Below, piece by piece: positions 1 through 10,435 of a DNA stretch of 64,000 nt (position 1 is the first letter of the stretch; each line of letters begins with the position of its first letter). The DNA is taken from contig CAMAHM010000001.1 of the NCBI GenBank assembly GCA_945834535.1, positions 1 to 64,000 of the forward strand, in the 5' to 3' direction. The notes beneath the pieces were generated by a model, which saw nothing but the letters and a program-made list of their open reading frames with translations, searched no databases and was not told where the DNA came from. The translations under genes and the position numbers were made by a program. This DNA is from an uncultured Sutterella sp. (GTDB lineage Bacteria; Pseudomonadota; Gammaproteobacteria; Burkholderiales; Burkholderiaceae_F).

Positions 1-1021
1 AGTCGGCACCAAGCGTGAAGAGCCAGGTGTCGTCCCAACGGTTTTCAACCGTCGAGCCGGGCAGGTAGGGGCTACCCGACTTGATGTCCAACGTCTTGAA
101 ACTCGACCAATCAGACCAACGGATCAAGGCGGACAGGCGCAAAGCTTCCGTCAGTTCCCAGGTACCGGTCAAGAGAACCGTCTGCGGAGCGGTGAAGTCA
201 ACGGAAGCATTGTTGGAATGGCCGACATTGTGTTGCCTCCACTCAGGGTTATTATTGGTAATACCAAACTCGGCGAGGCCACGGACAGGAGCTGCAGCCC
301 CCAAGCGCCACTTCCCCTCGGCATGATGATTGATCGCCGAACGGTAGGCCAGACCGAGGCGAACAGTTTCCACAGGCGACCACATCACCCCCATGTTGAA
401 GCCCCATGCCAGAGTGTCAGCGTTCAGACGGCCATAGGCACCATAGTTGATCGGGGTCCCAGGTCGGTAATTACGCCCCTCCGTGCTAGCAGACTCAAAC
501 TGCGCCGTCGCATACTGCAGCGACACACCGGCACCGAACGACACCTTGTCGTTGATCTTCCAAGCGAGGTTGGGATTGAGGTCAAAGACCTTCACTTCGG
601 CGTTCATACCGAGTGCATTCAGGGGCGAATTGCGCTTGTATTCGGTGGACATGCCGTAGGGCACGGTAAGGCCAAAGCCAAACCACATGTCGTCATTGAG
701 CTGACTCGTGAAGAACATGTGCGGAATCGGCACGCTGTACTTGCGGCCGTTGTCGCTGTACGAACCGTCCGTCTTTTCAAGCGGGAAGTCGAGCGTCACA
801 AAGACGCCGCCCATCTGAAACTGGGTGCCCGAGAGCAGCGTCATGCCGGCCGGGTTGTACCACACGGCCGAGTTGTCGTCGCCGACGATACCGGCACCGG
901 CGTAGGCGCGGCCCAGGCCCGTCACGGACTGTTCGGTGAGCATGAAGCCCGCGGCCATGGCCGACGAGCCGGTCGCAGCAGCCAGCACGGCAGCCGCCAC
1001 AATCTTCATCGAGGTCTTCAC
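1..1021 (-). CDS. Outer membrane protein transport protein, OmpP1/FadL family (partial, runs off left edge)
   Basis: Reverse strand reads GTG AAG ACC TCG ATG AAG ATT GTG GCG GCT GCC ... = signal peptide followed by AGFMLTEQSVTGLGRAYAGAGIVGDDNSAVWYNPAGMTLLSGTQFQMGG, the typical FadL/OmpP1 N-terminus; AGGAGAA RBS just upstream. Confidence 0.85.
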   Translation of the reverse strand, partial: MKTSMKIVAAAVLAAATGSSAMAAGFMLTEQSVTGLGRAYAGAGIVGDDNSAVWYNPAGMTLLSGTQFQMGGVFVTLDFPLEKTDGSYSDNGRKYSVPIPHMFFTSQLNDDMWFGFGLTVPYGMSTEYKRNSPLNALGMNAEVKVFDLNPNLAWKINDKVSFGAGVSLQYATAQFESASTEGRNYRPGTPINYGAYGRLNADTLAWGFNMGVMWSPVETVRLGLAYRSAINHHAEGKWRLGAAAPVRGLAEFGITNNNPEWRQHNVGHSNNASVDFTAPQTVLLTGTWELTEALRLSALIRWSDWSSFKTLDIKSGSPYLPGSTVENRWDDTWLFTLGAD

Positions 1022-1298
1022 AAAATTCTCCTAAAGAGGTTGACCCGCGGGCCTCGTTTGAAGGCCATGCGTCCCTGTTTCTGTCTTTTTACGGGAGGCG
1101 GGTTTTCGTTCGATGAAGCGCGTCAACATTCCCGCTTCTTCACCGAAAACATAAGAAAAATCAGGCACCCGGCGCACACTAAGCGCAAGGTGCCTGCATT
1201 TTGCGTGGTTTTGACGCTCAATGGGAACTCGTGAATTTGAGGGTAAACCCTCTCATTCCCCGGGGCAGCCTAATCCTTTCTAATGACGGTCTAATCCT

Positions 1299-1727
1299 TT
1301 AGGCAGGCATGGGTTCGCGGCGGTTGAGCACAATCCATCCGCGCACGATGCGGTAGCCCACCCAGATGCCCATCACGATAAAGCCTCCCATCCAAACGGC
1401 AAATCCCACGAGCACAAAGGAGAGAACGAACCCGAGGAAGGCCACCACCGCAGCAAAGAGCATGGCGTACCAGAAGGTGCGGATCTGCCAGGCAAAGTGA
1501 CTGTCGACATAGGTGCCGCGCGCTTCGCCGCGCATGATGTAGTTCAAGACCACCGCAGCGATCGAAGGCCAGCCGAAGAGAAAGGCGCCGATGATGGACG
1601 CCCCCGTCACCACGCCGATGATGATCGACAGGGCATGCAGCCCGTAAACGACGCGCGCCACCGTCACGATCGACGGTTCAGGGGCGCGCTCAAACGAGGC
1701 GCCGTAGTTTTGCGGAAGCTGCGACAT
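1299..1727 (-). CDS. DUF4870-like small membrane protein
   Basis: MSQLPQNYG... with three hydrophobic helices, HALSIIIGVVTGASIIGAFLFGWPSIAAVVLNYIMRGEARGTYVDSHFAWQIRTFWYA; start chosen at the internal Met with GGGAGA RBS. Confidence 0.6.
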   Translation of the reverse strand: MSQLPQNYGASFERAPEPSIVTVARVVYGLHALSIIIGVVTGASIIGAFLFGWPSIAAVVLNYIMRGEARGTYVDSHFAWQIRTFWYAMLFAAVVAFLGFVLSFVLVGFAVWMGGFIVMGIWVGYRIVRGWIVLNRREPMPA

Positions 1728-1879
1728 GTCTTCTCTCCCAAAGGCCGACGTTTGTCTGAAGATTGCTTTCATTTTACGGGCCCCGACCGACGCCGCAACG
1801 AAAAGGACAAAAAAATCGGGAGGCTCTCAGAGCGTATCCGAAAACCTCCCGACGTGTGCGCTTTACAGCGGCTTAAGCG

Positions 1880-4264
1880 TTAGACCTTCTGCAGATTGAG
1901 CAGCTTGGCGATTTCGCTTTGCGACGTGTAGCGTTTTTCACCGGCCTTGGGTGCAAGGCGGGTGTAGCTGCCGTCGGAATTGAGCACCCAGGCGTTGGTG
2001 TTGTCCGTGAGCTGGGGCGTCACAATCTGCTTGAAAATGTTTTCGCGATGCGCCTTTTCAAGCACAGGCGTCAACACTTCAATGCGACCGTTCAGGTTGC
2101 GCGACATCATGTCGGCGCTGCCCACGTACATCTTGTTGTCGCCGTCGTGGTTGAACCAGTAGATACGGGCGTGTTCGAGGAGTTCGCCCACGATGGAGCG
2201 CACCGTGATGTTCTCCGACACGCCGGGGATGCCCGGACGCAGCGCGCAGATGCCGCGCACGATGCACTCGATCTTCACGCCCGCGCGACTTGCTTCGTAG
2301 AGTTCGCGGATGATGTCCGCATCCACGAGCTGGTTGCACTTCATGATGATGTGCCCGTTGCCGCTCTTGCGGTGCAGCGCGGCTTCTTCGCGAATCAGGC
2401 GCGTGACGTTCTTTCTGAGATGCACGGGCGAGACGAAAATCTGACGGTAGTCGTCCACGATCCCGAAGCCCGTCATGACGTTAAAGAGGTTCTGCACGTC
2501 GTAGCAGATGTCGTCATTGGCGGTAAAGAGCCCCAGGTCGGTGTAGATCTTGGCCGAGGAAGCGTTGTAGTTGCCGGTGCCGATATGCGCGTACCGCTTC
2601 ATCCCCGTGGGCTCGCGACGCACCACAAGGCAGAGCTTGGCGTGAATCTTGAGGCCGGCAAAACCGTACACCACGTTAACGCCCGCGCGCTCCAGCGCTT
2701 CGGCCCAGGTGATGTTGGCTTCTTCGTCAAAGCGGGCCTTGAGTTCCACAACCGCCGTCACCTGCTTGCCGCGGCGTCGGGCTTCCAGAAGGCTCTTCAC
2801 AATGGGCGAGTCGGAGCCGCAGCGGTAAAGCGTCTGCTTGATGGCAACGACATTCGGATCCATGGCGGCCTGCTTGATGAAGTTCAGCACCGACCCGAAG
2901 CTGTTGTACGGGTGGTAGACCATGATGTCGCGCGCACGCACATGCTTGAAGATATCCTCTTCGGGGTCAAACTCGTGCGGGAGCTTGGCCTTAAAGGGCG
3001 GGTACTTCAACTGCGGCTTGTCGATGCCCATAAGGCGCATGAATTCCGAAAAGCCCAGAGGCATCTTCATGCGCACCACCTGCTGCGGCTGCAGTTCGAG
3101 GTGGTCGGTGAGGAAGTCCTGCAGCGCAACGGGCATGCCGCGGGACATTTCCAGACGCACGACGGAGCCGAAACGGCGCTGGTCAACAAAATCGCGCACG
3201 GCGGCCAAAAGGTCGTCGGCCTCGTCTTCTTCGATTTCACCGTCCGTGTTGCGGGTGACGCGGAACAGGCCGTAATTCTTGACCTTGTAGCCCGGAAAGA
3301 GCGAGCCCATGCGGTGCGCCACCAGGTCTTCCATCATGACGATGAGACCTTCGCCCGAATTGAAGTTGATGCGACCGCCCTCCTTGACGTCTTCAGGCAC
3401 AAAGAGGAAGCGCCCGACGTTGCTCGGGTTCTTAAGGCGCGCATAGTGCGGCTTGGTGTCGTTGGGGTTGCTGCTTTCGAGTTCGATCATGAAGTTGATC
3501 GAGCGCGACGAAATCATCGGGAAGGGACGCCCGGCGTCCACGGCCTGCGGCGTCAGAACGGGCAGAATCTCGCTTTCAAAGTACTCGTCAAGAAGCTTCT
3601 TGTGCTTAGCCGAGAGCGTCTCGTAGGAGACGATGCGCACGCCCTTTTGTTCGAGCGCGGGCTTGAGGTCCTTATTCCAGAGATCTTCGGCCACCTCGAG
3701 CATTTCTCCGACGCGGCGGCGGATTTCCTGCAGCTGCTTGGCGGGCGGCATGCGGTCGGCCCCGGTGGGCGCGACGCCGCTGCGGCTCTGACGCTGCAGG
3801 TTCATGACGCGCACCATGTAGAACTCGTCGAGGTTGTTAAAGAAAATGGCGAGGAACTTCAGGCGATCCAGAAGCGGCACATCCTTGTCCATGGCCGTCT
3901 CAAGCACCTTGCGGTCAAATTCAATCCAACTGATTTCGCGGTTGGTGTACAGCGAGGGCGAAGTCAGAGAAATGTTTTCACCTTCCAAAACCGCCGGCTT
4001 GGCGCGGGGCTTGCGCACCTTGGGTGCCGCAGCGGTCTTTTCGGCAGGAGCCTTTCTGACTGCGGGCGCCTTCTTGGGAGCAGCCTTGGTGCCGGTGCGG
4101 CGGGCACGGGGCTTGGGTTCGGCAGCAGCGGCTTGTTCCGGTGCAGGAGCGGGGGCGGGAGCCGGCGCAACAACCGGCGCGGCCTTCTCTTCAGGGGCCG
4201 TCTGAGCCGTTGCGGGAGTAGCGTTTTGTGTTGTAAGGGTCTTGTTGTCAGCCACTGCGATCAC
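1880..4264 (-). CDS. ppk1: Polyphosphate kinase 1 with ~95-aa Ala/Pro/Lys/Arg-rich N-terminal extension
   Basis: Core NREISWIEFDRKVLETA...LLDRLKFLAIFFNNLDEFYMVRV...ALYRCGSDSPIVKSLLEARRRGKQVTAVVELKARFDEEANI...KIHAKLCLV is PPK1; GTG start. Confidence 0.95.
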   Translation of the reverse strand: MIAVADNKTLTTQNATPATAQTAPEEKAAPVVAPAPAPAPAPEQAAAAEPKPRARRTGTKAAPKKAPAVRKAPAEKTAAAPKVRKPRAKPAVLEGENISLTSPSLYTNREISWIEFDRKVLETAMDKDVPLLDRLKFLAIFFNNLDEFYMVRVMNLQRQSRSGVAPTGADRMPPAKQLQEIRRRVGEMLEVAEDLWNKDLKPALEQKGVRIVSYETLSAKHKKLLDEYFESEILPVLTPQAVDAGRPFPMISSRSINFMIELESSNPNDTKPHYARLKNPSNVGRFLFVPEDVKEGGRINFNSGEGLIVMMEDLVAHRMGSLFPGYKVKNYGLFRVTRNTDGEIEEDEADDLLAAVRDFVDQRRFGSVVRLEMSRGMPVALQDFLTDHLELQPQQVVRMKMPLGFSEFMRLMGIDKPQLKYPPFKAKLPHEFDPEEDIFKHVRARDIMVYHPYNSFGSVLNFIKQAAMDPNVVAIKQTLYRCGSDSPIVKSLLEARRRGKQVTAVVELKARFDEEANITWAEALERAGVNVVYGFAGLKIHAKLCLVVRREPTGMKRYAHIGTGNYNASSAKIYTDLGLFTANDDICYDVQNLFNVMTGFGIVDDYRQIFVSPVHLRKNVTRLIREEAALHRKSGNGHIIMKCNQLVDADIIRELYEASRAGVKIECIVRGICALRPGIPGVSENITVRSIVGELLEHARIYWFNHDGDNKMYVGSADMMSRNLNGRIEVLTPVLEKAHRENIFKQIVTPQLTDNTNAWVLNSDGSYTRLAPKAGEKRYTSQSEIAKLLNLQKV

Positions 4265-4576
4265 TCCGATGGTAAAAATGACACAAAGAGTCGGTCGGCA
4301 TCTGGCCCCGGTTCGGGGCTGCGACGCCTCCGTTTCCGTTTATTCTGCTTGGACTTTAGCACCGCTTTGCGTCAGATTTATGACAGTTTTGTCATTATTT
4401 TGTCGCTGTGCAAAGGAGTCTGAAACATCCCTGAAATGCGCTATTTCAGAACGCAGACACGCTATGATTCGTGAAGGTGCGCCCCCAAGGGCGGACCAAC
4501 TTGTTTTAAGGTTGTTTTATGCCGCCGACACAGGGCGGCAGCCAATTTATTTTCTACGCAGCGAAAGAGCAAACGT

Positions 4577-5233
4577 ATGCGCATTCTTTTGGTTGAAGAC
4601 GATCCGATGATCGGCGAAAGCGTGGTCGACGGCCTGACGGCCGAAGGCTATGCCGTCGACTGGGTGCAGGACGGCAACTCGGCCCTGATCGCCCTGCGCA
4701 CGACCCCTTTCTCTCTTGTAATTCTTGATCTGGGTCTGCCCGGCAAAGACGGCATCGGCGTGCTCAAGGAAGCCCGCTCACAGCGCATTCACGTTCCGGT
4801 GCTCGTCACCACCGCCCGCGACACCGTGGCCGACCGCGTGCAGGGGCTCGATGCGGGGGCCGACGACTATCTCATCAAGCCCTACGATCTCGATGAGCTC
4901 TATGCACGCATTCGTGCGCTGCAGCGACGCGCCACCGGCCGCAGCGAACCGACCATCACGCGCGGGCGCCTGGTGATTAAGCCCGAAACCCGTGAAGTGA
5001 CCTTCAACGACGAAGCGGTGCTTCTGAGCTCCAAGGAATACGCCCTTTTGGTGGCGCTTGCCGAGCGCCCGGGCGTCGTGCTCTCGCGAGGCCAGCTCGA
5101 AGAAAAGCTCTACAACTGGGATTCAACCATCGGCTCGAACGCCATTGAAGTGCACATTCACCATCTGCGCAAAAAGCTCTCGGACGACGCCATCAAAACG
5201 GTGCGCGGCGTGGGCTACCTCTTGGAAACCTAA
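4577..5233 (+). CDS. OmpR/PhoB-family response regulator (QseB/PmrA-like)
   Basis: MRILLVEDDPMIGESVVDGLTAEGYAVDWV... receiver plus winged-helix C-terminus (SSKEYALLVALAERPGVVLSRGQLEEKLYNWD...IEVHIHHLRKKL). Confidence 0.93.
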   Translation: MRILLVEDDPMIGESVVDGLTAEGYAVDWVQDGNSALIALRTTPFSLVILDLGLPGKDGIGVLKEARSQRIHVPVLVTTARDTVADRVQGLDAGADDYLIKPYDLDELYARIRALQRRATGRSEPTITRGRLVIKPETREVTFNDEAVLLSSKEYALLVALAERPGVVLSRGQLEEKLYNWDSTIGSNAIEVHIHHLRKKLSDDAIKTVRGVGYLLET

Positions 5234-5239
5234 CACCTC

Positions 5240-6598
5240 ATGGCCACCAGTCTGCGCAGCCGCATCATTCTCACGCTCGTGGGTGCCCTCACCGTGGCGG
5301 GCGTGGGTGCTTCCTGGGCAACGTACTACTCGACCCGCTCGGAGCTGTCGGATCTTTTCGACAGCCAACTGCGGCACACGGCGCTTGAACTCACGGAAAA
5401 GGGCGAAGAAAAGGTCGAGAGCATCTCGCTGATTGGCCTGTCGCCCCAGCTCAACATGCTCGTGCAGATTTATGACGCGAGCGAAAACCGCATCTACACG
5501 AGCCGCCACCACATTCCGCTGCCCATTTCCGAAGTGCGGGGCTTTTCCAATGTCGTAACGGAAACCGGCCGCGAGTGGCGCCAATTCACAAGCACCGTCG
5601 GCACGCGCATCATTCAGGTGGCCCAGCCCCTTGAAGTGCGCGATTCGCTTGCCGTCTCGACGGCCCTTCGGATTGTGCAGCCCCTGTTGGTACTCATTCC
5701 CTTCTTGGCGATCGCCATCTGGTTCATCACCTCGCACATGCTCGAGCCCTTAAGCCGCACGGCGCGGGCCGTGGCGCTGCGATCGCCCTCTTCGCTCTCA
5801 CCCCTTGAAACCCGGGGGCTTCCGTTTGAATTAAAGAGCCTTGTCGACGCGCTCAACGAGCTTCTTGCGCGCCTCGGGGACAGTCTGTCGGCGCAGCAGC
5901 GCTTTGCTTCGGACGCCGCCCACGAACTGCGAACGCCCCTTGCGGCCATCAAACTGCAGGCGCAGCTTCTTGCCCGCGCCCGAGACGATGAAGCGCGCGC
6001 AAAATACGGCGCTCGTCTGCAGCAGGGCGTAGCGCGCGCTACGCGCCTTGTCGAGCAGCTTCTGACCATCGCCCGCCTTGATCCGGATGCCGCCGAAAAA
6101 CCCATGAGCGACGTCGACCTTGCGCAGATTGCGGGCACCACCGTCGAAGAGCTCTCCATGAGCGCTGCCGAAAAGGACATCACGCTCTCGGCCAAAGCCG
6201 AGCCCCTCGTCATTCGCGGCATGCCCGAAGCCCTGCACCTGATGGTGGTCAATCTCACCGACAACGCCATCCGCTATACCCCGACGGGCGGACGTATTGA
6301 AATCGGCGTAGCCGCTCAGGACGGCAAAGCCGTCATTACGGTCACGGACAACGGCCCGGGGATTGCCCCCGAAGAGCGTCAGCGCGTGTTTGAGCGTTTC
6401 TACCGCGCTCTGGGCACCAAGGTTTCGGGCACGGGACTGGGACTGGCGATCGTCAGCCGCATCGTGCAGATGCACGAGGGCACGATTACCGTCGAGGACG
6501 GCTTTGAGCGCGAAGCCACCGAAACGGTGCCCGCCGGGTGCGGCGCCAAGTTTGTCGTGACGCTTCCCACGGCCCATCAGCCGACGCTTCTTGCCTGA
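5240..6598 (+). CDS. Sensor histidine kinase (QseC-like)
   Basis: Two TM segments, H-box DAAHELRTPLAAIKLQ, N-box NLTDNAIRYTP, G-boxes DNGPGIAPEE / GTGLGLAIV; starts 6 nt after the response regulator. Confidence 0.93.
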   Translation: MATSLRSRIILTLVGALTVAGVGASWATYYSTRSELSDLFDSQLRHTALELTEKGEEKVESISLIGLSPQLNMLVQIYDASENRIYTSRHHIPLPISEVRGFSNVVTETGREWRQFTSTVGTRIIQVAQPLEVRDSLAVSTALRIVQPLLVLIPFLAIAIWFITSHMLEPLSRTARAVALRSPSSLSPLETRGLPFELKSLVDALNELLARLGDSLSAQQRFASDAAHELRTPLAAIKLQAQLLARARDDEARAKYGARLQQGVARATRLVEQLLTIARLDPDAAEKPMSDVDLAQIAGTTVEELSMSAAEKDITLSAKAEPLVIRGMPEALHLMVVNLTDNAIRYTPTGGRIEIGVAAQDGKAVITVTDNGPGIAPEERQRVFERFYRALGTKVSGTGLGLAIVSRIVQMHEGTITVEDGFEREATETVPAGCGAKFVVTLPTAHQPTLLA

Positions 6599-6822
6599 AA
6601 CCGCGACGTAAAGACTTGCGGCAATCTTGTTGCAAAAAGTCGCTGATTCAACAAGTCCTCGGGCTTTGTTACAAATTTGACGGCCTCCTTACGGTCCGTG
6701 GATTTTGCGTTAAGTCTTTTGCGTTATTGTGTGCGCAACTTTCGTGTTGCGCCCGAGCCCGGCCGACTTTCCACTCCTCCTTGCCGCCGGGCCCGGACGC
6801 CCCCATTCTTCGGAGATCCATC

Positions 6823-8244
6823 TTGATTCAGACTCGTGTTTTGAAGCCTGCCGCCGCGCTCATGATGTCGGCCGCTCTTTTGGTCGGCGCCGTTGTCGGC
6901 ACGCCTGCGGTGCGCGCTTCCGATGTTACTGCCGCTCAGTCCCAGCTTCCCGATTTTGTCAGCCTTGTCGAGCAGTACGGCAAGGGTGTGGTCAACATCT
7001 CCACCGTCCGCGAAGCCCGTGTGATCGAAGGTGAAAATCCCTTCAGCGGACTCGATGAACGCCATGCCGAAATCTTCCGTCGCTTCGGCTTTCCGATTCC
7101 CTTCGGCGGCCCGCGCTCCGAACCCGAACGCCGCGGCACGGGATCGGGCTTTATCGTGAGCGCCGACGGTCTGATTCTCACCAACCATCACGTGGTCGAC
7201 GGTGCCGATGAAATCACCGTGCGTCTTACGGACAACCGCGAATTCAAGGGCAAGGTTCTCGGCTCGGATGCCAAGACCGACATTGCCGTCGTCAAGATTG
7301 AGGCCACGGACCTGCCCGTGCTCAAGATGGGCGACAGCGATGCGCTCAAGGTCGGCGAATGGGTGGCCGCCATCGGCAGCCCCTTCGGTCTTTCCAATAC
7401 CGTCACGGCGGGTATTGTGTCCGCCAAGAGCCGCAAGCTGCCGAGCGATCAGTACGTGCCCTTTATTCAGACCGACGTGGCCGTCAACCCCGGCAACTCG
7501 GGCGGCCCGCTCTTTAACATGAAGGGGGAAGTCGTGGGCATCAACTCGCAGATCTTCTCCACTTCGGGCGGCTTCATGGGCCTGTCCTTTGCCATCCCGA
7601 GCAACATCGCCATGCAGATTAAGGATCAGCTCGTCAAGAACGGCAAGGTGACGCGCGGCCGCATCGGCGTCGTCATCCAGAGCGTGACGCAGGATCTGGC
7701 CGAAAGCTTCGGCATGAAGCAGCCCAAGGGCGCCATCGTGAGCCAGGTGGAAAAGGACGGCCCCGCCGACAAGGCCGGGCTGCGTGAGGGTGACGTCATT
7801 CTCGGCGTCAACGGACGCGACGTCGAAGACAGCGCCGACATGCCCATGATCATCGGCGCCATGGCTCCGGGGTCCGTCGCGCGTCTTGCCGTGCTACGCG
7901 ACAACAAGCGCATCTCGATCGACGTGAAGGTCAGCGAATCGAGCGATTCGGCTTCCGTCAAGGGCAAGAAGGCCACGAGCGAAGCCTCGCGTCTGGGTGT
8001 CACGGTGCGCTCCCTCAATGAGGAAGAAAAGCAGGCCGCGGGCACCGAGGGCCTGTTGGTCGTCAAGAGCACGGGCGCAGCCAAGAAGGCCGGCATCGCT
8101 GAGGGTGACATCATCGTCAACATCAACGGCGCGGCCATCAAAAAGCCCGCCGACCTCTCCAAGGCCGTCTCGGGCAGCAAGATGCTACGCGTTCTCGTGC
8201 AGCGTCGCGATGCACGCATCTTCATCCCCGTGAAGATCAAGTGA
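6823..8244 (+). CDS. degP: Do-family periplasmic serine protease (DegP/HtrA/MucD-like)
   Basis: Catalytic triad contexts TNHHVVDGA, DAKTDIAVVKI, NPGNSGGPL; two PDZ domains; probable TTG start with GGAGA upstream followed by a signal peptide. Confidence 0.92.
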   Translation: MIQTRVLKPAAALMMSAALLVGAVVGTPAVRASDVTAAQSQLPDFVSLVEQYGKGVVNISTVREARVIEGENPFSGLDERHAEIFRRFGFPIPFGGPRSEPERRGTGSGFIVSADGLILTNHHVVDGADEITVRLTDNREFKGKVLGSDAKTDIAVVKIEATDLPVLKMGDSDALKVGEWVAAIGSPFGLSNTVTAGIVSAKSRKLPSDQYVPFIQTDVAVNPGNSGGPLFNMKGEVVGINSQIFSTSGGFMGLSFAIPSNIAMQIKDQLVKNGKVTRGRIGVVIQSVTQDLAESFGMKQPKGAIVSQVEKDGPADKAGLREGDVILGVNGRDVEDSADMPMIIGAMAPGSVARLAVLRDNKRISIDVKVSESSDSASVKGKKATSEASRLGVTVRSLNEEEKQAAGTEGLLVVKSTGAAKKAGIAEGDIIVNINGAAIKKPADLSKAVSGSKMLRVLVQRRDARIFIPVKIK

Positions 8245-8271
8245 CGCAACGCAGACCTTCTGCATAAATTC

Positions 8272-8309
8272 GGGCCGCCCTTCGATCAAGAAAGGCGGCC
8301 TGATTTTTC
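8272..8309 (+). terminator. Rho-independent terminator downstream of degP
   Basis: GGCCGCCCTT...AAAGGCGGCC stem followed by TGATTTTTC. Confidence 0.6.
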
Positions 8310-8594
8310 TTTTTCGAGATCCAAGCAGCGTGCCGTCGAGGGGCTTTATTATCTGCGCCACTTTCACCTCGACGTGCCGGGAAACGCCGCGGTCGAGCGC
8401 ATTCTTATACCAAACTTGAAATCGACTCCGTGACGTCGGCTTCTTTCGAGGCGCAGCGCAAGACGGCCGACCACTCTTAAAAAAGCGCAGACCTTCCGCA
8501 CACACGACGACGCCCCGCAAAAGACTTTCTTTCACGGGGCGTTCGTATTTTTGCGCGCAACACCCGCACAAGCGGGCGGCGCGAAAATCAGACG

Positions 8595-9938
8595 TTAAGA
8601 GTGTTCCGACTTAGCCTTGGCCGAAGCGATCTGCTCGGCTTCAAGCGCGGCGGCCGCCTGGTCCGCCAAGTGCCTGTTGTCGGGATGCATGACGCGGTTG
8701 AGGTCGTCGTTGTTGACGTCCTTCATCCAGTGGCCGACCACGATGCAGGCAATACCGTTGCCGATCATGTTCGTCAGGGCTCGGGCTTCGGACATGAAGC
8801 GGTCGATCCCGAGAATCAGCGCCAAACCTGCCACAGGCACATGGCCGACGGCCGAGAGCGTGGCCGCGAGCACGATAAAGCCCGAGCCCGTCACACCGGC
8901 AGCACCCTTGGAAGTGAGAAGGAGCACTGCCAGAAGCGTCAGCTGCTGGGTGATGGTCATGTCCACGTCACAGGCCTGAGCAATAAAGACCGAGGCCATG
9001 GTGAGGTAAATGGCCGTGCCGTCAAGGTTGAACGAGTACCCCGTCGGAATGACGAGCCCCACCACGGACTTGCTCACGCCCGCGTGCTCCATCTTGGCCA
9101 TCATGCGCGGCAGAACCGACTCGGAAGACGAGGTGCCCAGCACGATGAGAAGTTCTTCCTTGATGTAGCCGATGTAGCGGAAAATCGAGAATCCGTGCCA
9201 ACGGCAGATGCCGCCCAACACCACGAAGATAAAGAGCAGGCAGGTGAGATAGAACGTGCCCATGAGTTCGGCAAGGGGCAAAAGCGAAGCCACACCGTAC
9301 TTGCCGATCGTAAAGGCCATGGCGCCGAAGGCCCCCAAAGGCGCCACACGCATGATCATGCCCACGATCTGAAAAAGAACGTGGCTGCTCTTTTCGATCA
9401 TGTCAAAGACAAGCGTGCCGCGGCCGCCGAACTTGTGCAGCGCAAAACCAAAAAGGAGCGAGAAGAAGAGCACCTGCAGGATGTCGCCCTGCGCAAAGGC
9501 CCCGACCACGGTCGAGGGAATGATGTTCATCAAAAACTGCGTGGTACTCTGCATCTTGCCCGGTCCCGTGTAGGCCGCAACGGCCCCCTGATCGAGCGTG
9601 GCCGGATCCACATGCATGCCCGCACCGGGCTGGCAGACGTTGACGATAAACAGGCCGATGATGAGCGCAACGGTCGAGACGACTTCAAAGTACAGAAGCG
9701 CCAAACCGCCCGTTTTACCAACCTTCTTCATGTCTTCCATGCCGGCAATGCCCGTCACCACCGTGCAGAAGATCACGGGCGCGATAATCATCTTGATGAG
9801 TTTGATGAAGCCGTCGCCGAAGGGTTTCATCTGCGTGCCGATATCGGGGCAAAAGTACCCGAGCAACACACCGCTGATGATTGCGCAGATCACCTGAAAG
9901 TACAGGACCTTGTAAATCGGCGTCCTTTTCTTAGCCAT
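8595..9938 (-). CDS. dctA: Dicarboxylate/amino acid:cation symporter (DctA/GltP family)
   Basis: [53 protein letters not shown]...[24 protein letters not shown]...[22 protein letters not shown]. Confidence 0.94.
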   Translation of the reverse strand: MAKKRTPIYKVLYFQVICAIISGVLLGYFCPDIGTQMKPFGDGFIKLIKMIIAPVIFCTVVTGIAGMEDMKKVGKTGGLALLYFEVVSTVALIIGLFIVNVCQPGAGMHVDPATLDQGAVAAYTGPGKMQSTTQFLMNIIPSTVVGAFAQGDILQVLFFSLLFGFALHKFGGRGTLVFDMIEKSSHVLFQIVGMIMRVAPLGAFGAMAFTIGKYGVASLLPLAELMGTFYLTCLLFIFVVLGGICRWHGFSIFRYIGYIKEELLIVLGTSSSESVLPRMMAKMEHAGVSKSVVGLVIPTGYSFNLDGTAIYLTMASVFIAQACDVDMTITQQLTLLAVLLLTSKGAAGVTGSGFIVLAATLSAVGHVPVAGLALILGIDRFMSEARALTNMIGNGIACIVVGHWMKDVNNDDLNRVMHPDNRHLADQAAAALEAEQIASAKAKSEHS

Positions 9939-10362
9939 TTCAGCTTCCCCTCTTATTCAAGACTTCCCGCGCCTGACGGGCAGCGGAAAAAGAGCCGCAG
10001 TCAAGGAAAACCCGTCCAAGGGGTTTCCCCAACTTAGGGCATCGGCGCCGATTGTGGCAAATTTCAGAAATTGATTCAAAAGAAAGCGTAAGCGGAATTT
10101 AAGAACAGTGTCGGATATCAACCAAACTAGGCAAAGCCCCCAATCCTTCGCTGTGCGTCACGTCAGTTTTGAACAGGTCCCACAGTTTCCGTCTCGGAGA
10201 CCGCATTTCCATCAACTGAAAACCCATCCCATGCCCGCTCGCGCAAGCCAAACACGCTTGCACCGCAGTCCGAGCGCTGAAAGCGCCATGCTTGTATCGC
10301 TATTTTAGATGGCTCCTTTGCACAGGCACCAACTCTGATCCTTCGCGTATCGATCGCTGCAA

Positions 10363-10408
10363 AAAACGGCCGCCTCAAAGGAATGACATCCTTCTCGACG
10401 GCCGTTTT
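10363..10408. terminator. Inverted repeat, probable terminator of the efflux/tetR operon
   Basis: AAAACGGCCG ... CGGCCGTTTT perfect 10-bp arms just beyond the tetR stop. Confidence 0.6.
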
Positions 10409-10435
10409 AGGTTCCCAAATCAAGGGAAAAAGCAA

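Noticed and set aside
218-1234. 338-aa plus-strand ORF at the left edge
   Set aside because: Opposite the partial FadL-family gene, which has a signal peptide, RBS and clear family motifs.
1919-4423. 834-aa plus-strand ORF opposite ppk1
   Set aside because: Antisense shadow of a real PPK1 gene; composition is His/Arg/Val-rich as expected for a GC-rich complement frame.
8185-8571. 128-aa minus-strand ORF between degP and dctA
   Set aside because: Spans the degP 3' end, a terminator and a hairpin; no family resemblance.
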